64,000 bases of DNA, from positions 124,001 to 188,000 of the forward strand of contig NZ_JBELOI010000006.1 of NCBI RefSeq assembly GCF_040276065.1. Reading direction: 5' to 3'. The notes beneath the pieces are model-generated. The model made no database searches. It was not told the origin of the DNA and worked only from the letters and a program-made list of their open reading frames with translations. This document shows, in pieces, positions 46,494 through 56,200 of this stretch. Position 1 is the stretch's first letter; each line of letters starts with the position of its first letter. The stretch comes from Castellaniella sp040276065 (GTDB lineage: Bacteria; Pseudomonadota; Gammaproteobacteria; Burkholderiales; Burkholderiaceae_B). The position numbers and the translations under genes were made by a program.

Positions 46494-47513
46494 ATGAAAG
46501 CTCAAGTCATTCGTTCCCATGGCACCATCGACCAGATCACCTATGAGGAAAACTGGCCGACCCCCGAGCCCGAGGACGGCCATGTCGTGATCCGCGTCAA
46601 GGCGTGTTCTCTAAATTATCACGATCTCTTCACCCTGAAGGGCATGCCCGGCATCAAGGTGCCGATGCCGATCATCATGGGGATCGACATGGCGGGCATT
46701 GTCGCGGCGGTTGGTCCCAATTGCGGCGCCTGGAAGGAAGGCGACCGCGTGATGGTCGATCCGCTGCTGCGGGAACGCTACAGCTTGCTGGGTGAGACGC
46801 TCGATGGCGGCCTGGCCGAGTTCTGCAAGGTGCCGGCCGATCAATTGATCTCGCTGCCCGAGAACGTCGGCTTTGAGCAGGCAGCCGCTTTGCCGGTGGC
46901 CTATGGCACCGCCTACCGTATGATGGTCACGCGCGGCGGCATGCGGCTGGACGGCAGCGCGGCGGGGGAAAAGGTCTTTATCCTGGGAGCCTCGGGCGGC
47001 GTCGGCACCTGCTGCGTGCAGTTGGCAAAGCTCAGCGGCGCCGAGGTCATCGTGGCCGCCTCCAGCCAGGAAAAGCTCGAGAGTCTCAAGGCTTTGGGCG
47101 CGGACCACGGCATTAACTATCGGGACGAGGATTTCATGAAGGCGCTGCACGGCATCGCCGGCAAGCCGCGCATCTGGGGCGAAGGCGGCGTCGATACTAT
47201 CGTCAATTTCACGGGTGGCGACACCTGGGTGCCGTCGATCAAGAGCCTGCGCAAGGGCGGCAGCCTGCTGACCTGCGGGGCGACGGCGGGTTTCGACCCC
47301 AAGACCGATATGCGTTACATCTGGACCTTCGAACTCAATATCATAGGCTCCAACGGGTGGCTGCGCGAAGACCTGCACTCGCTGCTTGAGTTGGTTCAGC
47401 AAGGACAGCTCAATCCGCCGGTCGACATGCGCTTTGCGCTGGCGGACGCGCCCAAGGCTTTCCAGGCGCTCGAGGATCGCCAGGCCTTTGGCAAGCTCAT
47501 CATCGTTCCCTAA
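46494..47513 (+). CDS. Medium-chain (MDR) alcohol dehydrogenase / quinone oxidoreductase-like
   Basis: A 339-aa MDR enzyme. GroES-like half: CSLNYHDLFTLKGMPGIKVP, MGIDMAGIVAAVGPNCGAW. The NAD(P) site is KVFILGASGGVGTCCVQLAKL near 160, and NFTGGDTWVPSIKSLRKGG near 240. The catalytic zinc ligands of true alcohol dehydrogenases (Cys and GHE motif) are not evident, so it is probably a zinc-free reductase. It may handle an enal, enone or alcohol. Separated from the CoA ligase by 76 bases and followed 12 bases later by an SDR gene. Confidence 0.87.
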   Translation: MKAQVIRSHGTIDQITYEENWPTPEPEDGHVVIRVKACSLNYHDLFTLKGMPGIKVPMPIIMGIDMAGIVAAVGPNCGAWKEGDRVMVDPLLRERYSLLGETLDGGLAEFCKVPADQLISLPENVGFEQAAALPVAYGTAYRMMVTRGGMRLDGSAAGEKVFILGASGGVGTCCVQLAKLSGAEVIVAASSQEKLESLKALGADHGINYRDEDFMKALHGIAGKPRIWGEGGVDTIVNFTGGDTWVPSIKSLRKGGSLLTCGATAGFDPKTDMRYIWTFELNIIGSNGWLREDLHSLLELVQQGQLNPPVDMRFALADAPKAFQALEDRQAFGKLIIVP

Positions 47514-47525
47514 GGACGGACAGCC

Positions 47526-48287
47526 ATGGCCCCCCTCGAAGGAAAAACCGCGCTTGTGACCGGCGCAAGCCAGGGCATTGGCCGCGCGATCGCCCGCAAG
47601 CTGGCGGGCAAGGGTGCGTTTGTCGTGGTCCATGGGAATCGTTCCGTCGAGGCGGCCGATGCGCTGGTGCTCGAGATCGAGTCCGCTGGCGGCGGCGGCG
47701 CCGTGCTGCAAGCGGATCTCTCGCACAAGGATGGGCCCGCCCACTTGTGCGACATGCTGGAGGAGCTGCTGCGAGCGCGTTTCGGCGATCCGGGCCTGGA
47801 TATCCTGGTCAACAATGCCGGTGCGCTCAAGCGTGAACCGATCGAAACCGTCACGCCGGAACAGTTCGACCTGACGCTGGCCGTCAACCTGAGGGCGCCC
47901 TTCTTTCTGATACAGCACCTCCTGCCCCGCTTGCGTGACCATGGGCGCATCATCAATGTGTCATCGATGAGTACCCGGGTGGCCTTTCCGACGATGGCTG
48001 CCTATGCGCCCGCCAAGGCGGGCCTGGAGGCGCTCACCCGTATACTGGCGGCACACCTCGGGGGGCGGGGGATCACGGTGAATGCGGTCTGCCCCGGTCT
48101 GACGGATACCGGCATGAATCCCCTGGAAGCAGGTTCGGAGGCGGCCAGGCTGGCGATCTCCAGCATCGCCTTGGGCCGGCTTGGGCGGCCCGACGATATT
48201 GCGGAGGTCATTGCCTTCCTGGCCGGTGACGAAGCGCGTTGGGTGACTGCACAGTGCATCGAGGTCAGCGGCGGCCAACGCATTTGA
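47526..48287 (+). CDS. Short-chain dehydrogenase/reductase
   Basis: A 253-aa classical SDR. The cofactor loop is TGASQGIGRAIARKLAG (about 12-28), followed by NNAGAL near 97, catalytic Ser in NVSSMSTRV (about 145) and YAPAK (Tyr/Lys, about 159-163). The end (CIEVSGGQRI) is typical of FabG-like enzymes. VVVHGNRS after the second strand, with Arg, suggests NADP(H). Function is probably an alcohol/ketone step of the cluster's pathway. Confidence 0.88.
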   Translation: MAPLEGKTALVTGASQGIGRAIARKLAGKGAFVVVHGNRSVEAADALVLEIESAGGGGAVLQADLSHKDGPAHLCDMLEELLRARFGDPGLDILVNNAGALKREPIETVTPEQFDLTLAVNLRAPFFLIQHLLPRLRDHGRIINVSSMSTRVAFPTMAAYAPAKAGLEALTRILAAHLGGRGITVNAVCPGLTDTGMNPLEAGSEAARLAISSIALGRLGRPDDIAEVIAFLAGDEARWVTAQCIEVSGGQRI

Positions 48288-48339
48288 TTATTTTGATCAA
48301 TGATCCTCCCGGGCGCGCCAAGCCGGATGGGCCCGGGCA

Positions 48340-48864
48340 ATGGATCGAGGATGGTGCCAATTGGACGGAATTGATCGTCATATCCTAGCGGTGCTGCAGG
48401 AGGACGCCGATTTGGCTGTCAGCGAGGTGGCAGCCAGGGTCGGCTTGTCCAGTACGCCATGCTGGAAACGGATACAAAAGCTCAAGGATGACCGCGTCAT
48501 CCAGAAACAGGTGGTGCTGTGCGACCCCGATTTGCTGGACTTGAGCACCACGGTCTTTGTGAGAATATCCACGAATCAGCACAATGAGGCCTGGCTGCAG
48601 CAATTCACCCGCGCGGTCCAGGACATTCCTGAAATAGTGGAAGCCTATCGGTTGAGCGGCGACGTGGATTATCTCTTGCGAATTGTCGCTCGGGACATAC
48701 AGGGATACGACTCAGTCTACAAACGGCTGATTCAAGCCTGCGAGCTGCACGATGTCAGCGCTAGTTTTGCAATGGAGAGAATAAAGTACTCCACGGCGCT
48801 TCCAATTGAACTCGAGGACGAATCGGCCACCCCGCAGCATCGCGGCATGCGCAAGTCGAAATAG
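48340..48864 (+). CDS. Lrp/AsnC-family transcriptional regulator
   Basis: A 174-aa regulator. Helix-turn-helix residues ~25-55 (LAVSEVAARVGLSSTPCWKRI, written here to the recognition helix LSSTPCWKRIQKL). RAM effector-binding domain ~70-150 (VQDIPEIVEAYRLSGDVDYL, and DYLLRIVARDIQGYD). It sits last in the cluster, in the same direction. Lrp-type regulators usually respond to amino acids, consistent with amino-acid-like cluster substrates. The likely target is the AT-rich region before 37860. TTG at 48361 with GAGGA upstream is a plausible alternative start giving LDGIDRHIL, which fits the family better. Confidence 0.9.
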   Translation: MDRGWCQLDGIDRHILAVLQEDADLAVSEVAARVGLSSTPCWKRIQKLKDDRVIQKQVVLCDPDLLDLSTTVFVRISTNQHNEAWLQQFTRAVQDIPEIVEAYRLSGDVDYLLRIVARDIQGYDSVYKRLIQACELHDVSASFAMERIKYSTALPIELEDESATPQHRGMRKSK

Positions 48865-48887
48865 CGGCTTTCATTGCAGTGTCCGCG

Positions 48888-49736
48888 CTAGCGGAACACG
48901 ACCGTGCGCCCGCCGTGGAGCAGGACGCGGTGCTCGACCTGCCAGCGCACCGCGCGCGAAAGCACCAGGGATTCCACGTCGCTGCCGATCCGGGTGAGGG
49001 CCTGGGCGTCCATCGAGTGATCGACGCGTTCGATGTCTTGCTCGATGATTGGGCCCTCGTCCAGATCCTGGGTGACATAGTGGGCGGTCGCGCCGATGAT
49101 CTTGACCCCCCGGTCGTGCGCCTGATGGTAGGGGCGCGCACCCTTGAAGCTGGGCAGGAAGCTGTGGTGGATATTGATCGCGCGGCCTTCGAGCGCGCGG
49201 CACATGTCCTGGGTCAGGATCTGCATATAGCGCGCCAGCACCACCAGATCGACGCGCTCGCGCTCGGCCAGGTCCAGGATGCGTCGCTCCTGCGCGGCAC
49301 GGGTCTCGGGGCTCACCGGCAGGTGATGGAACGGCACGCCGTGCGCCTGGGCCAGCGGCCCGAAATCCGGGTGGTTGGACACGACCCCCGCGATCTCGAC
49401 CGGCAGTTGGCCGCTTTGCGTGCGAAACAGCAGGTCGTTCAAGCAGTGCCCCTGGCGGCTGACCAGGATCAGCAGGCGGGCCTTGCGGCGCTTGTCGTGG
49501 ATCTCGAAGTGCATCGAAAAGCGCCGCGCCACGCCCTCGAAATCCCGCGCCAGCTCGTCGATCGCCGACTCGTGGGGCAGCGAGAAATGGATGCGCAGGA
49601 AAAACCGCTCGGTATCGCTGTCGCCGAACTGTTGTGAATGGATGATGTTGCCGTGCCGCGTCAGCAGCCAGCCCGAGACGTGATGGACGATCCCCATGCG
49701 GTCGGGGCAGGACAGGGTCAGGATGTATTCGCGCAT
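48888..49736 (-). CDS. purU: Formyltetrahydrofolate deformylase
   Basis: Hydrolyses 10-formyl-THF to formate and THF, balancing one-carbon units. 282 aa. ACT domain at residues 1-85 (LTLSCPDRMGIVHHVSGWLL) and a formyltransferase-like domain after 90 with IAGVVSNHPDF, LARYMQILTQDM, NIHHSFLPSFKGARPYHQA (catalytic His) and ATAHYVTQDLDEGPIIEQ (catalytic Asp). Last gene of a minus-strand set with flavin reductase, pdxH and chaC-like genes; it converges on the Lrp gene. Confidence 0.96.
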   Translation of the reverse strand: MREYILTLSCPDRMGIVHHVSGWLLTRHGNIIHSQQFGDSDTERFFLRIHFSLPHESAIDELARDFEGVARRFSMHFEIHDKRRKARLLILVSRQGHCLNDLLFRTQSGQLPVEIAGVVSNHPDFGPLAQAHGVPFHHLPVSPETRAAQERRILDLAERERVDLVVLARYMQILTQDMCRALEGRAINIHHSFLPSFKGARPYHQAHDRGVKIIGATAHYVTQDLDEGPIIEQDIERVDHSMDAQALTRIGSDVESLVLSRAVRWQVEHRVLLHGGRTVVFR

Positions 49737-49737
49737 T

Positions 49738-50268
49738 TCAGTTGCGTGACAGGGGCTCGCTCGCGGGGGTCAGGTCGAAATCGCCCGCATGGTAGATCAA
49801 CGGCGCGATGAGCTGCCGCCAGCAGTGTTCGACCCGGCCGACCAGGATGGTATGGTCGCCCGCCGCGTGCCGTTGCGTGTTGTGGCATTCAAACCAGGCG
49901 GCGCAGCGGGGGTCGGCGAGCATCAGCGTGCCGTTGGGCGCGCGGTCCAGGTCCAGGCCGAGGAAACGCGCGGCCTGCGGGCCGTGCGAGAATCGCCGCG
50001 CGAGGTCGACCTGAGAGGCCGACAACACATGGATGACGTAGCGCTCGGCGCGCGTGAACGCCGGCAGCGACGAGGCGGCGTGCGTCAGGGTCCACAGCAC
50101 CATGGGGGGCGCCAGCGACACCGAGCTGAACGAGCTGATGGTCAGGCCCAGCGGGGCGCCGGTGTCGGGGTGCTCGGCCGTGACCACGGTGACGCCGCTG
50201 GGGAAACGGCCCAGGGCGGACCGAAAGTACAGATCCGGAAAATCGGCGGAGGCGGGGGATGCGGGCAT
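49738..50268 (-). CDS. Flavin reductase family protein
   Basis: A 176-aa FMN-binding split-barrel protein. It has FRSALGRFPSGVTVVTAEHP (about 13-32) and LTISSFSSVSLAPPMVLWTL (about 42-61), the standard flavin-reductase motifs. WFECHNTQRHAAGDHTILVG (about 126-145) carries the conserved GDH. It would reduce free flavin for a monooxygenase, but none is next door. One base from purU and eight from pdxH, so part of one operon. Confidence 0.88.
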   Translation of the reverse strand: MPASPASADFPDLYFRSALGRFPSGVTVVTAEHPDTGAPLGLTISSFSSVSLAPPMVLWTLTHAASSLPAFTRAERYVIHVLSASQVDLARRFSHGPQAARFLGLDLDRAPNGTLMLADPRCAAWFECHNTQRHAAGDHTILVGRVEHCWRQLIAPLIYHAGDFDLTPASEPLSRN

Positions 50269-50276
50269 GGAGTCGA

Positions 50277-50906
50277 TCAGGGCGCCAGGCGCCGCAGGAC
50301 CCAGCCCTCGCCCTGGCGCGCATAGACCAGGCGGTCGTGCAGCCGCGAGGGGCGGCCCTGCCAGAACTCGATGGATTGCGGCGCCAGCCGGTAGCCTCCC
50401 CAGTGCGGTGGGCGGGCGGGGTCGTCCCCCAGGGATTGCGTGAGCTCGCGCATGCGCGCGGCCAGGGCCTCGTGGGTCGTCGGCCGGCTCTGCGCCGAGG
50501 CCCAGGCGCCGATGCGCGAGCCCAGCGGGCGGCTGCTGAAATAGGCGTCGGATTCCTCGGCGGCGACCCGCGCGACGCCGCCCTCGATGCGGACCTGGCG
50601 CTCGAGTTCGGGCCAGAAGAACAACAGGCTGGCGCAGGCGTTGGCCTCGAGCTCGAGGCCCTTGCGCGATTCGTAGTTGGTATAGAACACGAAGCCCTGC
50701 GCGTCGTAGCCCTTGAGCAGCACGATCCGCGCGGCGGGCCGGCCCTCGGGCGTGGCTGTCGCCAGGGCCATCGCCGTGGGCTCGCGCACCTCGCTGTGCA
50801 GGGCCTGCTCGAACCAGGTCCCGAACTGGGTGATGGGATCGGCGGCGGCGGAGGATTCCAGCAATTCGAACTTCTGGTAGGTCTGGCGGATATCGGCGAT
50901 GGACAT
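50277..50906 (-). CDS. pdxH: Pyridoxamine/pyridoxine 5'-phosphate oxidase
   Basis: FMN enzyme making pyridoxal 5'-phosphate, the cofactor of the window's aminotransferases and C-S lyase. 209 aa. Family blocks: EPTAMALATATPEGRPAARI, VLLKGYDAQGFVFYTNYESR, KGLELEANACASLLFFWPEL, and the C-terminal RLHDRLVYARQGEGWVLRRLAP with the substrate-binding Arg residues. The start at 50906 begins with MSIADIRQTY as in relatives. Confidence 0.96.
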   Translation of the reverse strand: MSIADIRQTYQKFELLESSAAADPITQFGTWFEQALHSEVREPTAMALATATPEGRPAARIVLLKGYDAQGFVFYTNYESRKGLELEANACASLLFFWPELERQVRIEGGVARVAAEESDAYFSSRPLGSRIGAWASAQSRPTTHEALAARMRELTQSLGDDPARPPHWGGYRLAPQSIEFWQGRPSRLHDRLVYARQGEGWVLRRLAP

Positions 50907-50923
50907 GTGGGGTTCCGGGGCGG

Positions 50924-51595
50924 TCAGCGCGGGTGCTCGGTGGAGGGGTGGCCGGCCGCGACGGCCCGCGCGATGGCGCGCAGCTTGCGGTCGTGGATGC
51001 CGGCGGCCTCGAGGGCGCGGGCGGTTTGCAGGACGTATTCGGTGCAGGGGCCATAGCGGCCATGGCCCTGGCGCACGATGGGCACGATCTGGTCCACCGA
51101 CAGGCCCGGCACATAGCCGTCGTCGGCGCGGTTCATGGTGAACACCAGCGCCTGGAGGGGGCCTTGGGGAGTCTGGCAGCTCAGCCAGCGCGGAATATAG
51201 GCCCCGGTGGGCATCTCGCGCCACCACAGCGCGTCCATGATGGGCGGCACCTGGCCGGCGGCGATCCGATAGGCCCGGCCCTGGCATGAGCCGCCCATGT
51301 CCAGGCCGAACACCAGGCCGGGGGCCTCGGGCGTGCCCCGGTTCACGCGCGACCACAGGCACAGGGCGCGGTGATAGCCGTGGATGCGGCCCAGGCGGGA
51401 TTCGACGTGATCGAACTCTGGGCGCCAGATCAGCGAGCCGTAGCCAAAGACCCATAGATCGCTGTGTCCGTCCCAGTGGCTCAGCGTGTGGTCGATCGAC
51501 GCACGATGCGCGGCGGCGTCCAACAGCCTGAAGCTCCGGACGGTGGGCGGAGATCGGCGGGGGGACGACTTGGGGGCGTTCACGGGGGTTGGCAA
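50924..51595 (-). CDS. ChaC-like gamma-glutamylcyclotransferase
   Basis: A 223-aa protein that would degrade glutathione to 5-oxoproline and Cys-Gly. The substrate loop VFGYGSLIWRPEFDHVESRL lies at about 49-68, and CLWSRVNRGTPEAPGLVFGL follows. The catalytic Glu is expected in the MPTGAYIPRWL/..E.M region; REMPTGAYIPRW (about 125) is where ChaC proteins have E-x-x-x-x-Y. The start is uncertain: TTG at 51595 or GTG at 51583, both with poor ribosome-binding sites. With ggt this is the second glutathione-degrading gene in the window. Confidence 0.85.
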   Translation of the reverse strand: MPTPVNAPKSSPRRSPPTVRSFRLLDAAAHRASIDHTLSHWDGHSDLWVFGYGSLIWRPEFDHVESRLGRIHGYHRALCLWSRVNRGTPEAPGLVFGLDMGGSCQGRAYRIAAGQVPPIMDALWWREMPTGAYIPRWLSCQTPQGPLQALVFTMNRADDGYVPGLSVDQIVPIVRQGHGRYGPCTEYVLQTARALEAAGIHDRKLRAIARAVAAGHPSTEHPR

Positions 51596-51672
51596 TCCGG
51601 GGGCTGCGGGAATCGTACCCCTATTGTAGAGGACTTGTCCGTTAAAATGGCCGCGATATCGGACACTCCCCC

Positions 51673-52587
51673 ATGATCCCAGACCCTTCCCCAGCGGCGG
51701 CGGACGATGCCGCGCCCCCGATTTCCGCGCCTTGGCCGGACGCGCGCCCCTCGCCGGCCGACGCGGCCGGACCCGTCGACGCCGGGCGGCGCTTTGGCGG
51801 GATCGACCGGCTGTACGGCGCGGGCGCCCTCGAGGCGCTGGCGGGCCTGCACGTCGTGGTCGCCGGCATCGGCGGGGTCGGGACGTGGTGCGTCGAGGCC
51901 CTGGCGCGCTCCGGCGCCGGTGCCCTGACCCTGGTCGACCTGGACCACATCGCCGAGTCCAATATCAATCGCCAGGCCCATGCCCTGGGCAGCACCCTGG
52001 GCCGCTCCAAGGTCGAGGCCATGGCCGAACGCGTGGGCGACATCAATCCCGCCTGTGCCGTGCGCCTGATCGATGATTTCGTGGACGCCGACAACGTGGC
52101 CGGCATCCTGGCGGTCCGGCCGGGGCCGGGCATCCTCGTGGATTGCACCGATCAGGTGCCGGCCAAGGTGGCGATGGTCCTCGCGGCCCGGGCCGCGCAC
52201 TGGCCGCTGATCGTGTGCGGCGGGGCCGGCGGCAAGACCGACCCGCTGGCCCTGCGCGCCGGCGACCTGTCCCAGGCCGTGCACGATGCCTTGCTGGGGC
52301 GCGTGCGCCAGGTGCTGCGCCAGCGCCACGGCTATCCCAAGGGCGGCGCGGCGGGCGGCAAGCCCAGCCGCCGGCCGGCCCGCATGGGGGTTTCGTGCCT
52401 GTGGTTCGACCAGCCGGCCGTGCTGCCGTCGGCCTGGCGCGGCGCCGACGGCGCGCCCGCCCCGGCCGAGGCGCCGCAGGGCCTGTCCTGCGCGGGTTAC
52501 GGCTCGGCCGTCGCGGTCACGGCCGCCATGGGCATGGCCGCCGCCGACCGGGCACTGCGCCAGGGCCTGGCCCTGGCCGGGCTTTAG
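51673..52587 (+). CDS. tcdA: tRNA threonylcarbamoyladenosine dehydratase (TcdA/CsdL)
   Basis: E1-like enzyme that cyclises t6A to ct6A on tRNA using ATP. 304 aa. The N-terminal ~35 residues are Pro/Ala-rich and dispensable-looking. RFGGIDRLYGAGALEAL begins the conserved domain. The ATP loop is VVAGIGGVGTWCVEALARSG (about 60-79). LVDLDHIAESNINRQ and DCTDQVPAKVAM follow, and PSRRPARMGVSCLWFDQP (about 231-248) is near the Cys-containing segment. TAAAAT at 51643-51648 is a possible -10. Its 3' end overlaps the convergent class IV aminotransferase by 4 bases. Confidence 0.93.
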   Translation: MIPDPSPAAADDAAPPISAPWPDARPSPADAAGPVDAGRRFGGIDRLYGAGALEALAGLHVVVAGIGGVGTWCVEALARSGAGALTLVDLDHIAESNINRQAHALGSTLGRSKVEAMAERVGDINPACAVRLIDDFVDADNVAGILAVRPGPGILVDCTDQVPAKVAMVLAARAAHWPLIVCGGAGGKTDPLALRAGDLSQAVHDALLGRVRQVLRQRHGYPKGGAAGGKPSRRPARMGVSCLWFDQPAVLPSAWRGADGAPAPAEAPQGLSCAGYGSAVAVTAAMGMAAADRALRQGLALAGL

Positions 52588-53288
52588 GCCTCGCCGACGC
52601 CGTCCGGACCCCGATCCCCGGGGGGGCCGTCCACCGTGTCCAGGCGGGCGTCCAGCCAGCCGCGCAGGGCGTTCGAGACCCGCAGCGCCGAGGCCGCGCG
52701 CAGGTCGGCCACCGACAACCGGGCCTCGCGCGCCAGACCGGCATCCAGCAGGGCCTGGCGCCGCACCCCCGGCAGCAGTCCGCTGGCCAGCGGCGGCGTC
52801 AGCCAGGCGCCGTCCTCGTCACGGATGTACACATTGCTGCGGCTGCCTTCGCACAGCTCACTGCGCGCGTTGCCGTAAATCACGTCGAACACCCCCGGAT
52901 GCGTCGCCAGCCACGCCTCGTCCGCCGCGAACCAGGGCCGGTGCGTGGTCTTGTGCGCCAGCCAGAAGGCGTCCGCGTCCAGGGGCGCGGGTGCCAGCCG
53001 CAGGCGCACGGGCTGCGGGGTGTCGGGCAGCGGATCAGAGGCGATGCGGCTCGCGCCGTCGGGGCCCACCAGCAGGCGCAGACGGAAGACGCCGGTCGGA
53101 GCGGCCGCGCGGGCGTGTGCGATCCGGGCGTCCAGCGCGGGCAGGTCCAGGGGGTATCCCAGGGCCGCGGCCGAACGCGCGAGGCGCGCGCGGTGCCCCG
53201 GCCACAGGGCGATCGTGCCATCCTCCAGGCGCATGGTCTCGATCAGCTCGGGCGGTGCGCCGGGCGCGGGCACCCGCGCGGCCGTCAT
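52584..53288 (-). CDS. Class IV aminotransferase, aminodeoxychorismate lyase-like
   Basis: A 234-aa fold-type IV PLP enzyme. It begins with the family block LIETMRLEDGTIALWPGHRARL, has the PLP lysine in LAHKTTHRPW (about K113), and FDVIYGNARSELCEGSRSNV (about 134-153), the strand and loop that hold PLP. It most resembles the PabC-like half of PabB-PabC fusions, which makes p-aminobenzoate; a D-amino-acid or branched-chain role cannot be excluded. The ATG overlaps the uvrA stop (ATGA), so it is cotranscribed with uvrA. Confidence 0.82.
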   Translation of the reverse strand: MTAARVPAPGAPPELIETMRLEDGTIALWPGHRARLARSAAALGYPLDLPALDARIAHARAAAPTGVFRLRLLVGPDGASRIASDPLPDTPQPVRLRLAPAPLDADAFWLAHKTTHRPWFAADEAWLATHPGVFDVIYGNARSELCEGSRSNVYIRDEDGAWLTPPLASGLLPGVRRQALLDAGLAREARLSVADLRAASALRVSNALRGWLDARLDTVDGPPGDRGPDGVGEA

Positions 53289-56200
53289 CCCGCGCCCTCC
53301 GGGAGGGCGGGGCGGCGCGCCATGCCCGCTTGCCGGGCCAGGAACTCGGCCAGGACGCGGCCGGTGTGGGTGGCGGCGGTCGCAAGGTGTTCGGGGCTGC
53401 CGTCGGCGACCAGCCGGCCGCCGTCCTCGCCGCCTTCCGGACCCAGGTCCAGAATCCAGTCCGCCTCGGCGATGATGTCCAGATTGTGCTCGATCACCAC
53501 CACGGTATTGCCCGCGTCCACCAGCCGGTGCAGCACGTGGATCAGCTTTTCCACGTCGGCGGTCGACAGGCCCACCGTGGGCTCGTCCAGCACATACAGG
53601 GTGTGCGGCGCGCGCGAGGCGCGGCCGGTGCGCGTCAGCCCCTCGTCCAGGTGCGCCTTGGTCAGTTCGGTGACCAGCTTGATGCGCTGCGCCTCGCCGC
53701 CCGACAGCGTGGGCGAGGGCTGGCCCAGCGTCAGATAGCCCAGGCCCACGTCCTGCATCAGTCGCAGGGCGCGTGAAATCTTGCGGTGCGCGGCGAAATG
53801 GCCGACCGCCTCGTCCACCTCCATGCGCAGCAGATCGCCCGCGCTGCGCTCGCGCCAGCGCACGCCCAGGGTCTCTTGGTTGAAGCGCGCGCCGTGGCAG
53901 GCGTCGCAGGGCACCTTGACGTCGGGCAGGAAGCTCATCTCGATGGTGCGCATGCCCTGGCCCTCGCATTCCGGGCAGCGGCCCTCGCCCGTGTTGAACG
54001 AGAAGCGCGAGCTGGTCCAGCCCCGCATGCGCGCCTCGCGCGTGGCGGCAAACAGCTTGCGCACATCGTCCCAGAAGCCCACGTAGGTCGCCGGGCAGGA
54101 GCGCGGCGTCTTGCCGATCGGCGTCTGGTCCACCTCGAGCACCCGGTCGATCGCCTGCCATCCCGCGATCGAGGCGCAGCCGCGCCACGCGGGCGCCTTG
54201 CGGGCGGACACCGCGCGCGCCAGATTGTCCAGCAGCACATCGCGCGCCAGGGTCGATTTGCCCGAGCCCGAGACGCCGGTCACGACACTGAGCCGCCCCA
54301 CGGGGATGCGCGCGTGCACCTGCCGCAGATTGTGCAGGCTCGCGTCGATGATTTCGATCATCGGCGTATGTGCCTCGATCGCGCGGCGCCCGGCCATCGG
54401 GTGGCGCAGCGGCTCGCGCAAGTAGCGGCCCGTGAGCGAGGCGGGGTTGCCCATGATGTCCTCGACGCTGCCCTGCGCCACCACCATGCCGCCGCGCACG
54501 CCCGCGCCCGGGCCGATATCGATGACGTGGCCCGCCCGGCGGATCGTGTCCTCGTCGTGCTCGACCACCACCAGGGTGTTGCCGTTGTCCTCCAGGCGCG
54601 CCAGGGCGTCGAGCAGAATGCGGTTGTCGCGCGGGTGCAGGCCGATCGTGGGCTCGTCCAGCACATAGCACACGCCTTGCAGGTTCGAGCCCAGTTGCGC
54701 GGCCAGGCGGATGCGTTGCGCCTCGCCGCCCGAGAGCGTGGGCGAGGCCCGGTCCAGCGCCAGGTAGCCCAGGCCGACGGATTCCATGAAATTCAGGCGG
54801 CTGCGAATCTCGGCGAGCACGTCGCGCGCGATCTCGGCCTCGCGGCCCCGCCCGCTGATGCCGAGGAAAAAGCGCTGGGCGTCGCTGACCGCCATCGAGG
54901 CCAGCTCGGCGATCGAGCGGTCGCGCCAGCGAAAGGCCAGCGCCACGCGGTTGAGGCGCTGGCCCTTGCAATGCGGGCAGGGCGCCAGTTCGTCGCCCGC
55001 CCATTCGTTCCAGGCGGTCTCCTCGCCGCTCTGATCCTCGGTGAAACCCTTGAGCTGCAGGCCGGTGCCGAAACAATGCGTGCACCAGCCGTGGCGCGAG
55101 TTGTAGGAAAACAGCCGGGGATCGGGCTCCGGGAAGCTGGTGCCGCAGCTCGGGCAGGCGCGCTTGATCGAAAAGGTCAGGGTTTTGGGCTGGGCCGCGA
55201 GGCCCGAGGCGCGGCGCGCGCCCAGGTCGCCGTTTCCGGCGGTCAGGCCGGTCAGCAGGCTGAAGCGCCCGCGGCCGAGGGCCAGGGCCTCGCGCACCGC
55301 CTCGCGCAGCGCCCCCTCGTCGCGCACGTCCACGACCAGATCGCGCACCGGCAGCTCGATCGTGTGCTCCCGATAGCGGTCGAGGCGCGGCCAGGGGGCC
55401 ACCGGAATGAACTCGCCATCCACCCTCAGGTGCGTGTGGCCGTGCGACGCCGCCCATTTCGCGAGGTCGGTGTAGTAGCCCTTGCGCGCCACGACCAGGG
55501 GCGCCAGCAGGCCGATGTGCTGGTCCGCGTGGTCGCGCAGAATTTGCGCGACGATTTGTTCCGGGGTCTGGGGCTCGACCGCGACGTGGCAATCCGGGCA
55601 CATCTGGGTGCCCAGCTTGACGTATAGCAGGCGCAGGAAATGATGGATCTCGGTCATCGTCGCCACGGTGGACTTGCGCCCGCCCCGGCTGGTGCGCTGC
55701 TCGATCGCCACCGTGGGCGGGATACCGTAGATCGCATCCACGTCCGGCTTGCCCGCGGGCTGGACGATGGCGCGCGCATAGGCGTTCAGGGACTCCAGGT
55801 AGCGGCGTTGTCCCTCGTTGAACAGGATGTCGAAGGCCAGGGTCGATTTGCCCGAACCCGAGACGCCGGTGATCACGGTGAAGGCGTCGCGCGGGATGTG
55901 CACGTCGATGCCCTTGAGGTTGTGCTCGCGGGCGTTGACGATGTGGATGTCGCGCGCGGGCTCGGCGCGCACGGCGGCGGCGTAGGCCGTGGGCGGCTCG
56001 GACAACAGGCCGCGGCGCGATTCCAGGTCGCGGACATAGTCCGCCAGGGCGCGGCCGGTATGCGTGTCGCCGCGCGCCATCAGCGCTTCCGGGGTGCCCT
56101 CGGCAACCAGCCGGCCGCCCTGGTCGCCGCCTTCGGGGCCGAGGTCGATCAGCCAGTCGGCGGCGCGGATCACATCCAGATTGTGCTCGATGATCAGCAG

